Part shown: in pieces, positions 25,946 to 36,245 of the stretch
Layout: each line of letters begins with the position of its first letter
How positions within the stretch are numbered: the stretch's first letter is position 1
From: Flavobacterium amniphilum
Lineage (GTDB): Bacteria > Bacteroidota > Bacteroidia > Flavobacteriales > Flavobacteriaceae
Length of the DNA: 64,000 bases
Direction of reading: 5' to 3'
Assembly (NCBI RefSeq): GCF_023634845.1
Contig: NZ_JAMLJL010000008.1
Coordinates: 62,001 to 126,000 of the forward strand
The notes under the pieces: generated by a model
Databases searched by the model: none
Seen by the model: the letters and a program-made list of their open reading frames with translations, nothing else
Told to the model about the DNA's origin: nothing
Made by a program: the position numbers and the translations under genes

Positions 25946-25966
25946 CATTTTTTTAAAGATGAAGTT

Positions 25967-26572
25967 TTATTTTGCTTCGGAATATCTTCTTGCTACTTCT
26001 GTCCAATTGATTACATTGAAGAATGCTTCAATATAATCAGGACGACGGTTTTGGTAATTTAAATAATAAGCATGTTCCCATACATCCATTCCTAAGATTG
26101 GGGTTCCTCCGCATCCTACACCCGGCATTAAAGTGTTGTCCTGGTTAGGTGTTCCACATACTTCTAATTTTCCTTCTTTCACACATAACCATGCCCATCC
26201 AGATCCGAATTGCGTCGCTCCTGCTTTAGCGAAAGCTTCTTTAAATGCTGCAAAATTTCCAAATGCACTATTGATTGCATCTGCTAATTCACCTGTAGGT
26301 TCGCCTCCTCCGTTTGGAGACATAACAGTCCAGAATAAATTATGGTTATAAAAACCACCACCGTTGTTACGGATTGCTGCTTTTGTCAAATCTAAGTTTT
26401 TAAGGATTTCTTCGATCGATTTTCCTTCTAAATCAGTTCCGGCGATAGCTGCGTTTAAATTAGTGGTATAAGCATTGTGATGTTTTGAATGGTGGATTTC
26501 CATTGTTCTTGCATCGATATGTGGTTCTAATGCGTCGTATGCATATGGTAATTGCGGTAATTCGAAAGCCAT
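25967..26572 (-). CDS. sodA: Superoxide dismutase (Mn-type or cambialistic Mn/Fe)
   Basis: 201 residues; disproportionates superoxide in the cytoplasm. Metal ligands are in [11 protein letters not shown] (His27), YNHNLFW and [16 protein letters not shown]. Residues that usually separate Mn from Fe enzymes are Gly in [10 protein letters not shown] and Gln in NQDNTLMPG, both of the Mn type. It is convergent with the small RNA array. A perfect -7 box is found upstream at 26608-26615. Confidence 0.95.
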   Translation of the reverse strand: MAFELPQLPYAYDALEPHIDARTMEIHHSKHHNAYTTNLNAAIAGTDLEGKSIEEILKNLDLTKAAIRNNGGGFYNHNLFWTVMSPNGGGEPTGELADAINSAFGNFAAFKEAFAKAGATQFGSGWAWLCVKEGKLEVCGTPNQDNTLMPGVGCGGTPILGMDVWEHAYYLNYQNRRPDYIEAFFNVINWTEVARRYSEAK

Positions 26573-26607
26573 AATATTGTTTGTTTAAAATTAATACTAA
26601 TTGATTT

Positions 26608-26615
26608 CAAAATTA
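26608..26615 (-). promoter_or_regulatory. -7 box of sodA
   Basis: TAATTTTG on the minus strand, an exact TAnnTTTG match 35 bp before the sodA ATG. No clear TTG at the -33 position. Confidence 0.45.
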
Positions 26616-26687
26616 ATCATTTAACTTTGGAAAAGGAAATAGTTATTTTTTATTTCACTATAAGCTAATCTTTATAAGTAATTTCTA

Positions 26688-29600
26688 TTGAAAAAACCTG
26701 CGTTTTCTATTTATAATGCTTCTGCCGGTTCGGGTAAAACGTATACTTTGGTAAAAGAGTATCTGAAAATTATCCTGACTTCCCGGAAAGATGATGCGTA
26801 TAAGAATATTTTGGCTATAACCTTTACCAATAAAGCGGTTCATGAAATGAAAAGCCGTATTGTTGACAGCCTTTTTGATTTTACCAAAGGAAATCCGTCA
26901 GATAAATCAATTAGTTTGATGAAGGATATTTCAATTGACACAGGTTTGGATCTTTATAAAATTACCGAAAAGTCTAAAGCAATTATTAAAAACATCATTC
27001 ATAATTATGCTGCTTTTGATATTTCAACCATTGATAAATTTACACATAAGGTTATCCGGTCGTTTGCGCATGACTTGGATTTGCCGGTCAATTTTGATGT
27101 GTCACTTGATACGGAAAATTTGCTTCAGGAAGCTGTTGATGCGATTATTGCCCAAGCGGGAGAAGATGAAGTGCTGACTAAGCTTTTGGTGGATTTTACC
27201 ATGGAGAAAACAGATGATGATAAATCCTGGGATATTTCAAGTGAGATTTTTACGACCGGAAAGCTTATTTTGAATGAAAATTATAGGGAAGAAGTGATTT
27301 CTTTGAAAGAGAAGCAAATACCCGAATTCGTTGCTTTGAAGAGAAAACTGCAGGAGTTGTGTAAAGATATTGACGATGAATCAGCTGATTTAGCTTCCCA
27401 AATAATAAATCGTATTGATTCAAGCGGGATTGATGTCAAATCTTTTTCCGCAGGACATTTTCCTAATCATCTTAAAAGTATTCAGGAGGAAAGATTTAAT
27501 CCTAATAATAAAACATATCACGAACCTGACGATATCAAAATCAATAAAACTGCCAAAGACAGAAGTCTTATAGAGGGAATTATTCCGCAAATGCTGGCTG
27601 ATCTTCATCTGATTTATAAGAAAATGGAAAAGAAACATTTTTATGAAGCTTTTCTTAAGAATATTACGCCGCTTTCACTTTTGAATACCGTGAGCAATCA
27701 ATTGGCTAAAATTCAGGAAGAACAAAGTATTTTGTCTATTTCCGAATTCAATAAGTTGATTAATGAGCAAATTCAGAACCAGCCGGCTCCTTTTATTTAT
27801 GAGCGGTTGGGAGAAAGGTATAAACATTTTTTTATTGACGAATTTCAGGATACTTCTGAAATGCAATGGCAAAATCTGGTTCCGCTTATCGATAATGCGT
27901 TGTCAAGTGAAGATTTACAGGGAAATCAGGGGTCGTTGTTGATTGTTGGTGATCCGAAGCAGTCTATTTATCGTTGGCGTGGCGGAAAGGCAGAGCAGTT
28001 TATTGATCTGACGAAAATGAAAAAATATCCTTTTAGTAATGAAAATTTCAAAGTTTTTAATCTGGAATCTAATTACAGAAGTTATGATGAAGTGATTCAT
28101 TTTAATAACGACTTTTTTAGATTTTTGGCTGAGAAATTTGAAAATGAAGATTATAAGGATTTGTATCTGAATAAAAGTTATCAGCGGACTAATGCCAAAA
28201 AAGGAGGTTTTGTAAATATCTCTTTTCTGTCTGAGTTGGAAGAAGCTGATGATGAGGAAATTACAACAAATGATTTATATCTTCAAAAAACAGGACAAAC
28301 CATACAGGATATTCTTGCGAAAGGGTTTTCTTTAAGCGATATCGTCTTATTGACAAGAAGTAATAAGCATGGTGTTTTATTGGCTAATTATCTGACTGAG
28401 AATAAAATACCGGTTATTTCTTCGGAAAGTTTGTTGTTAGATAGTTCTTCCGAAGTGCAGTTTGTTCTGGATGTACTTCGTTATCTGAATGATAAAAAAG
28501 ATAAGGAATCACTGGCTCATCTTCTGTATTACTTGGTTAAAAACTATACAATTCCGGTTGGAGTCCATAATTTTATAAGTGAAGGAATTCAATTTGAGGA
28601 TGAAGGTGAGTTTCGAAAATGGCTTAAGAGTTATGGTGTTAATCTTGATTTTACATATATCAGAAGAAAATCACTTTATGAGATAGCGGAGAATATTATA
28701 ATGAATGGTATTCCGAAAGATAAAAACAATGCATATGTGCAGTTTTTTCTGGATGTGGTTTTGGAACGCGATGTAAAATACCAAATGAGTATTGGGGATT
28801 TTCTTGAATATTGGAAAAAAAGCGGAAGCAAGCTGAGCGTACCATCTGCGGAAGGATCTGATGCTATCCGCATTATGACTATTCACAAATCAAAAGGGTT
28901 GGAATTTCCGGTAGTTATTTTTCCTTTTGCCGAAGAAGATTTCACGAGGACAAAAGGTGATAAATTGTGGATTCAGGCTGATGAAGCTGAAATGGGAATG
29001 TCAAAAGCTTTGGTTGCCAAAAATAAAGACGTGCAGAAATTCGGTGAACAGGCAAACCGAGTTTACAACCAGAAAGCACAAGAAGATTTGTTGGATAATA
29101 TTAATGTGTTGTATGTGGCTTTAACACGTGCTGAAGAGCAATTGTATGTTATTTCAGGTTACAAACAACGTAATAAAGAAGGGAAGTTACCCAATAATCT
29201 CGCTTCTTATTTTATCGAATTTGTGGAAGACCGGATTGATTTTGAAGCCGGTAAAATGAATTATGATTTTGGTTCTCCCGAGAAAATGTCTTCAGGTTTA
29301 AAAAAAACGAGTTATGTCGAGTCAATAAAAAGTTTACATTCAGTAATTAAACCGGATTCGATAAAAATTGCCCAACGCGAAGCTTTGATGTGGGGGACTT
29401 CACAACAGCAAGCGATAGAATTTGGTAATATGATGCATGAAATTCTTTCGTTTGTCAGAACTAAAGATGATGTAGGGTTGGCTGTAGCCAAAGCATTGGA
29501 AAACGGATTAATTTCAGCGCATCAGGAAAACACGGTGTTGGAAATGTTGCTGAAAATTGTTGGTCATCCTGAATTGGTTGATTTTTTTTCAGCGGAAAAT

Positions 29601-29834
29601 AAAGTGTTCAATGAGCGTAGTATTTTGAAAAAAAATGTAAAAATGATGATTCCGGACCGCGTAGCCATAAAAGGAAACGAAGTGTATCTGCTTGATTATA
29701 AAACGGGGATGCATCAGGAAAAATATGTGAGACAAATTACCGAATATGAGGCTGTTTTGGAGGAAATGGGGTTAAATGTGGTTAAAAAAACACTTTTGTA
29801 TATAGGTGAGAAATTAGAAGTAGTAAATTTGTAA
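26688..29834 (+). CDS. addA: AddA-like UvrD/RecB-type helicase-nuclease
   Basis: 1048 residues starting at TTG (no ATG near the family start). An SF1 helicase: Walker A NASAGSGKT (residues 10-18), Walker B FIDEFQDTSE (Asp384-Glu385), GDPKQSIYRWRGG (about 421), IHKSKGLEFPVV (about 732) and YVALTRAEEQLY (about 810). A C-terminal PD-(D/E)XK nuclease follows, with NMMHEILSF and LLDYKTG (Asp1003, Lys1005). It should form, with the product of the gene at 32658, an AddAB-type complex that processes double-strand breaks for recombination. The two genes are separated here by kbl and an ompA-like gene. Confidence 0.9.
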   Translation: MKKPAFSIYNASAGSGKTYTLVKEYLKIILTSRKDDAYKNILAITFTNKAVHEMKSRIVDSLFDFTKGNPSDKSISLMKDISIDTGLDLYKITEKSKAIIKNIIHNYAAFDISTIDKFTHKVIRSFAHDLDLPVNFDVSLDTENLLQEAVDAIIAQAGEDEVLTKLLVDFTMEKTDDDKSWDISSEIFTTGKLILNENYREEVISLKEKQIPEFVALKRKLQELCKDIDDESADLASQIINRIDSSGIDVKSFSAGHFPNHLKSIQEERFNPNNKTYHEPDDIKINKTAKDRSLIEGIIPQMLADLHLIYKKMEKKHFYEAFLKNITPLSLLNTVSNQLAKIQEEQSILSISEFNKLINEQIQNQPAPFIYERLGERYKHFFIDEFQDTSEMQWQNLVPLIDNALSSEDLQGNQGSLLIVGDPKQSIYRWRGGKAEQFIDLTKMKKYPFSNENFKVFNLESNYRSYDEVIHFNNDFFRFLAEKFENEDYKDLYLNKSYQRTNAKKGGFVNISFLSELEEADDEEITTNDLYLQKTGQTIQDILAKGFSLSDIVLLTRSNKHGVLLANYLTENKIPVISSESLLLDSSSEVQFVLDVLRYLNDKKDKESLAHLLYYLVKNYTIPVGVHNFISEGIQFEDEGEFRKWLKSYGVNLDFTYIRRKSLYEIAENIIMNGIPKDKNNAYVQFFLDVVLERDVKYQMSIGDFLEYWKKSGSKLSVPSAEGSDAIRIMTIHKSKGLEFPVVIFPFAEEDFTRTKGDKLWIQADEAEMGMSKALVAKNKDVQKFGEQANRVYNQKAQEDLLDNINVLYVALTRAEEQLYVISGYKQRNKEGKLPNNLASYFIEFVEDRIDFEAGKMNYDFGSPEKMSSGLKKTSYVESIKSLHSVIKPDSIKIAQREALMWGTSQQQAIEFGNMMHEILSFVRTKDDVGLAVAKALENGLISAHQENTVLEMLLKIVGHPELVDFFSAENKVFNERSILKKNVKMMIPDRVAIKGNEVYLLDYKTGMHQEKYVRQITEYEAVLEEMGLNVVKKTLLYIGEKLEVVNL

Positions 29835-29875
29835 ATCAAAAATAGGAACTAACGATTCTGTTAATTAATACTGAT

Positions 29876-31072
29876 ATGTACGGAAAAATCAAACAACACT
29901 TACAAAATGAATTAGAGGCAATCGAGTCAAACGGATTGTACAAAAAAGAGCGGATCATAACTTCTCCGCAAGGAGCTGAAATCACTGTGAACGGTGAGAC
30001 GGTTTTGAATTTTTGTGCCAATAATTATTTAGGTCTTTCTTCGCATCCTGAAGTGGTTCAGGCGGCAAAAGATGCTTTGGATTCACATGGCTTCGGAATG
30101 TCTTCTGTTCGTTTTATTTGTGGAACACAGGATATTCATAAACAACTTGAAGAAACAATTGCTAAGTTTTACGGTACTGAAGATACAATCTTGTATGCTG
30201 CTGCTTTTGATGCTAACGGAGGAGTTTTTGAACCATTATTGGGTGAGGAAGATTGTATTATTTCTGATAGTTTGAATCATGCTTCGATTATTGACGGAGT
30301 CCGTTTGTGTAAAGCGGCACGTTACCGTTATGAGAATAACAATATGGCTGATTTGGAAGAACAGCTTAAAAAGGCAACCGAGGCAGGCTGCCGTTTTAAA
30401 TTAATTGTGACCGATGGGGTGTTTTCGATGGATGGTTTAGTAGCGCCATTGGATAAAATTTGTGATTTGGCAGATCAATATGATGCCATGGTTATGGTGG
30501 ACGAATGTCATGCGGCAGGTTTTATCGGAGCGACAGGAAAAGGTACTTTGGAAGCGAAAAAAGTAATGGGACGTGTGGATATCATTACCGGGACTTTAGG
30601 AAAGGCGTTGGGTGGAGCTATGGGCGGTTATACTACGGCCAAAAAAGAAATCATCGAAATATTGCGTCAGCGTTCGAGACCGTATTTATTCTCAAATTCA
30701 TTGGCGCCATCGATTGTTGGAGCGTCTTTGAAGGTTTTTGAGTTGTTGGAAAAAGATACAACTTTGCGTGATCAACTGGAATGGAATACCAACTATTTTA
30801 AAGACGGAATGAAAAAAGCAGGATTTGATATAATTGACGGAGATTCGGCTATTGTTCCTGTAATGCTGTATGATGCTAAGCTTTCTCAAGTGATGGCTGA
30901 CGAATTGCTGAAAAAAGGAATTTATGTTATAGGATTCTTTTTTCCGGTGGTTCCTAAAGAAAAAGCCCGTATCAGGGTACAGCTTTCAGCAGCACACACA
31001 AAAGCACATTTGGACAAAGCCATTGAGGCTTTTACGAAAGTTGGCCTTTCTTTAAATATACTAAAAAAATAA
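29876..31072 (+). CDS. kbl: Glycine C-acetyltransferase (2-amino-3-ketobutyrate CoA ligase)
   Basis: 398 residues, PLP-dependent alpha-oxoamine synthase. It carries [31 protein letters not shown] (PLP-binding Asp/His) and [15 protein letters not shown] (Schiff-base Lys). The length and the N-terminal [16 protein letters not shown] match Kbl, which splits 2-amino-3-ketobutyrate from threonine into glycine and acetyl-CoA, better than serine palmitoyltransferase, the main alternative. A threonine dehydrogenase partner is not in the window. Confidence 0.9.
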   Translation: MYGKIKQHLQNELEAIESNGLYKKERIITSPQGAEITVNGETVLNFCANNYLGLSSHPEVVQAAKDALDSHGFGMSSVRFICGTQDIHKQLEETIAKFYGTEDTILYAAAFDANGGVFEPLLGEEDCIISDSLNHASIIDGVRLCKAARYRYENNNMADLEEQLKKATEAGCRFKLIVTDGVFSMDGLVAPLDKICDLADQYDAMVMVDECHAAGFIGATGKGTLEAKKVMGRVDIITGTLGKALGGAMGGYTTAKKEIIEILRQRSRPYLFSNSLAPSIVGASLKVFELLEKDTTLRDQLEWNTNYFKDGMKKAGFDIIDGDSAIVPVMLYDAKLSQVMADELLKKGIYVIGFFFPVVPKEKARIRVQLSAAHTKAHLDKAIEAFTKVGLSLNILKK

Positions 31073-31112
31073 TTTTTTTCAATAAACAAGTCGATTTTTT
31101 TAACAATTCATT

Positions 31113-31142
31113 TTGTAATTAATTATTTACGACTTACTTTTG
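31113..31142 (+). promoter_or_regulatory. Promoter of the OmpA-family gene
   Basis: TTG (31113-31115), exactly 19 bp, TACTTTTG (31135-31142): a full match to the Bacteroidetes vegetative promoter. The predicted start near 31147 leaves a leader of about 30 nt before the ATG. It fits strong expression of a major outer-membrane protein. Confidence 0.8.
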
Positions 31143-31177
31143 TCACAATAACGTATTGTAATCAAATAAAATTAAGT

Positions 31178-32596
31178 ATGAAACATCTTAACAAACTTTT
31201 TGTTTCCATGTTGATGGTTGCTGGTTTGAATGCAAATGCACAAAGCAGTGATAATCCATGGGCGATATCTTTTGGTGCAAATGCAGTAGATACTAGAACT
31301 AGTGCAGGTACAAGAGATTTTAACATTAAAGATCACTTTTCACAATTTTTTGATGTGAGTGATAACTGGAATATTATTCCTTCTGTGTCTTATTTGTCAG
31401 TAGCTAAAAACGTAGGTGGTAGCTGGTCAGTAGGAATTACAGGGTCTATTAACAAAATTTCTAAATGGGTTGATGTAGTGCCAGGTTCAACTTCTCAAAC
31501 TGTAACTTATAATCCTGGTGATTTTATGTACTATGGAGCTGATGGTAAAATTGCTTATAGCTTCAAGTCATTAATCGGTAGCAAATGGTTCGATCCTTCT
31601 CTTCACATTGGTGGAGGTTATACTTGGATGGACAAACAAAGTGCAGGAAATGCTAACTTTGGTGGTGCTGTAACTTTCTGGTTAACTGAGCAAGTTGGTT
31701 TATCATTAAGCTCTACTTACAAAAAAGCATTTACAGACAGACTTGATGAAGAAGGTCAATTAGACGTTCCTTCAGTTTTCCAACACATGGCAGGTCTTAC
31801 TTTCCAATTTGGAGGTAAAGATACTGACAACGACGGTATCTATGATAAAGATGATGCTTGTCCTGAAGTTGCTGGTTTAAAAGAATTCCAAGGTTGTCCT
31901 GATACTGACGGTGACGGAATCCAAGATAAAGAAGATGCTTGTCCTGAATTAGCTGGTCCAAAAGAATTAAATGGATGTCCTGATACTGACGGTGACGGTA
32001 TTGCTGATAAAGATGATGCTTGTCCTGAAACTCCAGGTTTAGCTAACTTACAAGGTTGTCCTGATTCTGACGGTGACGGTGTAGCTGATAACAAAGATAA
32101 ATGTCCTACTGTAGCAGGTCCAAGAGATAACGGTGGTTGTCCATGGCCAGATACTGATGGTGACTCAGTTCTTGACAAAGATGACAAATGTCCGGATGTT
32201 AAAGGTACTGTAGCTAACAACGGTTGTCCTGAAGTAAGCGAAGACGTAATGAAAAAATTAAACGACTACGCTAAAACTATCTTGTTCGATACTAACAAAG
32301 CTACTTTCCAACAAAGAACTTACCCAGTGTTACAAGCTATGGTTGCTATCTTAAAAGAGTACCCAGGTTCTAACTTCTCTATCGAAGGTCACACTGATGC
32401 TGACGGTAAAGATGCTGCTAACCAAACTTTATCTGAAACTAGAGCTGCTGCTGTTAAGGATTATTTAATCCAAGAAGGTATCGATGCTGCTAGATTAACT
32501 TCAGCTGGTTACGGTGAATCTAAACCAATCGCTACTAACAAAACTAAAGCTGGTAAAGCTTTAAACAGAAGAGTAGAAGTGAAATTAGTAAAATAA
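31178..32596 (+). CDS. OmpA-family outer membrane protein with thrombospondin type 3 repeats
   Basis: 472 residues. Signal peptide to NANAQ, then a beta-barrel of about 200 residues. Five calcium-binding thrombospondin-3 repeats follow ([30 protein letters not shown] and so on, residues about 210-350). A C-terminal OmpA peptidoglycan-binding domain contains [19 protein letters not shown] and [11 protein letters not shown]. It links the outer membrane to the cell wall. The codon choice is narrow (for example GCT, GGT, AAC), consistent with a very abundant protein, and the promoter is near-ideal. Repeats and low codon diversity create a long chance frame on the opposite strand. Confidence 0.93.
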   Translation: MKHLNKLFVSMLMVAGLNANAQSSDNPWAISFGANAVDTRTSAGTRDFNIKDHFSQFFDVSDNWNIIPSVSYLSVAKNVGGSWSVGITGSINKISKWVDVVPGSTSQTVTYNPGDFMYYGADGKIAYSFKSLIGSKWFDPSLHIGGGYTWMDKQSAGNANFGGAVTFWLTEQVGLSLSSTYKKAFTDRLDEEGQLDVPSVFQHMAGLTFQFGGKDTDNDGIYDKDDACPEVAGLKEFQGCPDTDGDGIQDKEDACPELAGPKELNGCPDTDGDGIADKDDACPETPGLANLQGCPDSDGDGVADNKDKCPTVAGPRDNGGCPWPDTDGDSVLDKDDKCPDVKGTVANNGCPEVSEDVMKKLNDYAKTILFDTNKATFQQRTYPVLQAMVAILKEYPGSNFSIEGHTDADGKDAANQTLSETRAAAVKDYLIQEGIDAARLTSAGYGESKPIATNKTKAGKALNRRVEVKLVK

Positions 32597-32614
32597 TTTC
32601 TTTAAAATATTCTC

Positions 32615-32647
32615 AAAAAACGCTCCGATAACCGGGGCGTTTTTTTA
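32615..32647 (+). terminator. Terminator of the OmpA-family gene
   Basis: AAAACGCTCCG and CGGGGCGTTTT form a GC-rich stem with one T-G pair, followed by a seven-T run that merges with a near -7 box (TATTTTTA, 32646-32653) just before the next gene. Confidence 0.85.
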
Positions 32648-32657
32648 TTTTTATACA

Positions 32658-35432
32658 ATGCAAGACAATTCTTTTCTAGACAAACTTACTTCTTACATTC
32701 TAAAAAAGTATCCGGACCAGCTTTCTGATGTTACAATTGTTTTGCCTAATAAAAGAGCAAGGGTCTTTCTTTTAGATGTGTTCAGGGATAAAGTTGATAA
32801 TCCTTTTTTTGCTCCAGAGTGTATTAGTATTGAAGAGTTTATTCACGACTTGTCAGGAATAAGAAGTGTTGATTCAATTGAATTACTTTTTGAATTTTAT
32901 GAAGTTTATACTTCCTTAACTGAAAAAAGTGAATGCCAATCATTCGAAAAGTTTGCTAATTGGGCTAAAATACTTATTCAGGATTTTAATGAGATTGACC
33001 GTTATCTTTTAGAGCCTAATTATGTTTTTTCATACCTCAAAGATATTGAAGTATTGAAACGATGGGAGCTTAATCAGGAGGATAGAACTGAATTGATTGA
33101 TAAACAATTAGAATTTTGGAATAAACTACCGGATTACTACGAAAGTTTTTACAATAACTTGTTGGCTAAAGGTATCGGATATCAAGGTTTGGTATATAGA
33201 GAAGCTGTTAATAATCTAGAGTTTTTCTCTTCTAATTTGAAGTCCGGAAAGTTGATTTTCGCCGGATTTAATGCTTTAAATCAAGCTGAAGAGAAAATAA
33301 TACAGCATCTTTTGGCTATTGAGAAGGCCGAAATTTTATGGGATATCGATGAGGTTTTTATTAATGATCCTTTGCATGACACAGGTTTGTTTGTAAGGCG
33401 TTTCAAGGAGAAATGGGTACATTATAAAGCCAATCCGTTTGAATGGATTGTGAATGAGTTTTCGCAGGATAAAAAAATAGAAATTATTGGGACTTCCAAA
33501 TCAATCGGTCAGGCAAAAATAGCTTCTTCTATTCTTCATGATTTAATTACTGGTCAGGATGAAGTTAGATTAGATAATGTGGCTTTGGTGCTTGGTGATG
33601 AAAATCTGCTTATTCCTGTTTTACATTCATTGCCTGAAAATGTAGGTAGTCTCAATATTACCATGGGTTATTCGAGTAAGAATAATCCTGTTCAGGTTTT
33701 AATTTCGAAACTGTTCAAAATGCATGGTAATGCATTGAACAGAAGTCAGGAGAGTTATGTGATGTATTATAAGGATGTTTTGGATGTATTGTCAAATCCA
33801 GTTATTGAATCATTCGTGAATGTATCTGAATTAGTTTCAACCATTAAGCGTAATAATTATACATTCATTACCCATCAGAAAGTAATGGATTTACAATCGG
33901 ATCATAATGTATTATTCGGATTGTTATTCGAAAAATGGAATTGTAAACCAATTGAAATTCTTGAGCTTATTTCCCAAACCCTATTACTGATTAAGCAAAA
34001 TTTAGCAAATAACAGTGAAGATGATAAACTTGTAAAAACGTTTTTGTATTCGGTTTTTAAAGTGGTCAATAAAATGATTTCGTATTGTTCTAAAAATGAT
34101 TATGTTGATTCAATTGAAGTACTGCATTCTATTTATAAACAGGTAATTGATGTTGCCGAGGTTTCTTTTGAAGGTGAACCGCTATCTGGATTACAGATTA
34201 TGGGCGTGCTTGAAAGCCGTGTGCTTGATTTTGAAACGGTAATTGTCACTTCGATGAATGAAGGTAAATTCCCGGCTGGTAAAAGTGTTAATTCTTTTAT
34301 TCCTTATGATGTCAAAAAAGAAATAGGGTTACCGACTTTCAAGGAAAAAGATGCTATTTATACATATCATTTTTACCATTTACTACAAAGGGCCAAGAAT
34401 ATTTTTCTGTTGTATAATACCGAAAGTGAAGGTTTGGATGGTGGTGAAAAGAGCCGCTTTATAACGCAGTTGGAAGTGGAAAAGAAACCGAATCACAATA
34501 TAATTCATAAAATCATTCAGCCTCATGTGCCGAACATCGCTTATGAAAAATTGTCAATCCCGAAATCTGCTTCTGTTTTAGAGCGCTTAAAGGCAATTGC
34601 TGTTGATACTGAAAAGGGATTTTCGCCCTCTGCACTCACTACTTATGTCCGTAATCCTATCCAGTTTTATTTCCAAAGAGTTCTTTCGATAAGGGAAGTA
34701 GAAGAAGTTGAGGAAAATATTGCTTTGAATACATTGGGAACAATTATTCACGAAACTCTTGAAGAACTATATAAGCCAGTTTTGAATAAATTCCTGTCGG
34801 TTACAGATATTGTTCAGATGCAGTCTTTGGCTGATGAAGAAATTTTTAACCAGTTCAAATTGGTTTATAAGGAAGGCGAAGTGAAAAAAGGGAAAAATCT
34901 ATTGGCTTTTGAAGTTGCCAAAAGAAATATCCACAATTTTTTAAAGGAAGAAAAAAGATTAATTGATGGCGGTGATGTTGTTAAGGTTCTTGATTTGGAG
35001 AAAAGACTTTTCCGGGAACTGATTGATGATCGTTTGCATTTTCCTGTTGTAATCGGAGGAAGTGTCGACCGAATTGAAATCAGAAACGGGAAAATGCGTA
35101 TCATCGACTATAAAACAGGAAAAGTAGAGGCAAGGAGTTTAGTGATTTCTGATTGGAATGGTCTGACACAGGATATAAAGAATGAAAAAATTATACAATT
35201 GTTGTGTTATGCATTCATGTGCCAGGAATCGGTAAACGGAATGGAAATTGAAGCCGGAATTATTTCATTTAAGAATATGAAAGCGGGATTTATGCCATTC
35301 GGATTTAAAGAAGGTAAAGAGATTTCAAGTTCAGTAACTCCAGGTATTTTGGATGATTTCAAAACCCAGTTGATTGGTTTGATTAATGAAATTTTGTCCC
35401 CTGAAATTCCATTTGAGGAAAAAGGGAATTAA
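32658..35432 (+). CDS. addB: AddB-like PD-(D/E)XK nuclease subunit
   Basis: 924 residues. The N-terminal region is a degenerate helicase: VTIVLPNKRARVFLLDVF stands where a Walker A loop would be, so ATP is probably not hydrolysed. The C-terminal nuclease has FSPSALTTYVRNPIQFYF, a conserved His698 in TIIHETLEELY and IIDYKTGK (Asp817, Lys819). The Cys residues that hold the iron-sulfur cluster in Firmicute AddB are not seen at the expected places. Likely partner of the AddA-like protein encoded at 26688. Its ATG is only 4 bp after a near -7 box, and its stop overlaps the convergent hydrolase gene by 4 bp. Confidence 0.85.
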   Translation: MQDNSFLDKLTSYILKKYPDQLSDVTIVLPNKRARVFLLDVFRDKVDNPFFAPECISIEEFIHDLSGIRSVDSIELLFEFYEVYTSLTEKSECQSFEKFANWAKILIQDFNEIDRYLLEPNYVFSYLKDIEVLKRWELNQEDRTELIDKQLEFWNKLPDYYESFYNNLLAKGIGYQGLVYREAVNNLEFFSSNLKSGKLIFAGFNALNQAEEKIIQHLLAIEKAEILWDIDEVFINDPLHDTGLFVRRFKEKWVHYKANPFEWIVNEFSQDKKIEIIGTSKSIGQAKIASSILHDLITGQDEVRLDNVALVLGDENLLIPVLHSLPENVGSLNITMGYSSKNNPVQVLISKLFKMHGNALNRSQESYVMYYKDVLDVLSNPVIESFVNVSELVSTIKRNNYTFITHQKVMDLQSDHNVLFGLLFEKWNCKPIEILELISQTLLLIKQNLANNSEDDKLVKTFLYSVFKVVNKMISYCSKNDYVDSIEVLHSIYKQVIDVAEVSFEGEPLSGLQIMGVLESRVLDFETVIVTSMNEGKFPAGKSVNSFIPYDVKKEIGLPTFKEKDAIYTYHFYHLLQRAKNIFLLYNTESEGLDGGEKSRFITQLEVEKKPNHNIIHKIIQPHVPNIAYEKLSIPKSASVLERLKAIAVDTEKGFSPSALTTYVRNPIQFYFQRVLSIREVEEVEENIALNTLGTIIHETLEELYKPVLNKFLSVTDIVQMQSLADEEIFNQFKLVYKEGEVKKGKNLLAFEVAKRNIHNFLKEEKRLIDGGDVVKVLDLEKRLFRELIDDRLHFPVVIGGSVDRIEIRNGKMRIIDYKTGKVEARSLVISDWNGLTQDIKNEKIIQLLCYAFMCQESVNGMEIEAGIISFKNMKAGFMPFGFKEGKEISSSVTPGILDDFKTQLIGLINEILSPEIPFEEKGN

Positions 35433-36211
35433 AAGTTTTTAAAAAAATTATTCAAAATCAATATCAAATCTTCTCTGTTTTCGATGTGACTCATATGCCC
35501 GTCAGGCAAAGTGACAAGCTTTACCGGAGTGGCTTCTGATTGGGAAATATTATCTCCATAATTAAGTACAGGGTCTTTTTTTCCTAAAATTAAAAGAATT
35601 GGGAAAGTTGCCTGATGCAAAAGAAATTCTCTGTCTTTTCTGACTTTCATTCCTTCTAAAGCTGAAATTATGCCTTGTAGTGGAGTTTTTAGTGCTTGAA
35701 GTTTTACAGCTTCGATTTCATTTATCAGTTTTCCACGATTTTCTTCGCTGAACAAATTGGCTATCGACATACTTACAAAAATATCAGCATTTTGTTTCAC
35801 GGCTTTAACAGCACGCATTCGGTTTAGTTTTCGTTCCTGACTGTCTTCTTTTGAGGTAGAATTGAGCAATACGATGCCTTTGATTATTTCGGGATATAAT
35901 TCGGCTATGGCCAGCGAAACGTATCCGCCCATGGAATGTCCGATAAATATTGCTTCGGCTATGTCCAGATGCGATAAAACTGCATGTACGGCATCAGCCA
36001 TATCTTCCATGGTGTGCATATAGCTCATGCTGTCTGTTTTTCCATGGCCAAGAAGATCTATGGCTATGATACGGTATTTTTTAGAAAAATAGCTTGTATA
36101 AAAATCCCACATCGTAGAATTTTCCAAAAAACCGTGAAGTAAAACTACTGGAATTCCATTTCCGTTGTCGGAATAACTGATTTTTGCGTTTTTGTAATAG
36201 ATGTAATCCAA
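35429..36211 (-). CDS. Alpha/beta-fold hydrolase (cytoplasmic)
   Basis: 260 residues without a signal peptide. Typical alpha/beta hydrolase: oxyanion motif LLHGFLEN, nucleophile elbow FIGHSMGGYV (Ser93), acid in LILGKKDPVLNY and catalytic His in LPDGHMSHIE. The substrate is unknown; the sequence looks like the broad esterase/menaquinone-hydrolase MenH-like group. It is the last gene of a run of minus-strand genes and ends tail to tail with addB, overlapping by 4 bp. Confidence 0.85.
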   Translation of the reverse strand: MDYIYYKNAKISYSDNGNGIPVVLLHGFLENSTMWDFYTSYFSKKYRIIAIDLLGHGKTDSMSYMHTMEDMADAVHAVLSHLDIAEAIFIGHSMGGYVSLAIAELYPEIIKGIVLLNSTSKEDSQERKLNRMRAVKAVKQNADIFVSMSIANLFSEENRGKLINEIEAVKLQALKTPLQGIISALEGMKVRKDREFLLHQATFPILLILGKKDPVLNYGDNISQSEATPVKLVTLPDGHMSHIENREDLILILNNFFKNF

Positions 36212-36245
36212 AGCCTGTATTTAAAGCTGTAAAGTTAGCTTTAGT

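Noticed and set aside
31840..32220. 126-codon open frame on the minus strand inside the OmpA-family gene
   Set aside because: It is a by-product of the repetitive, codon-restricted thrombospondin-3 repeats; the peptide is low-complexity Ser/Pro-rich and has no start signals.
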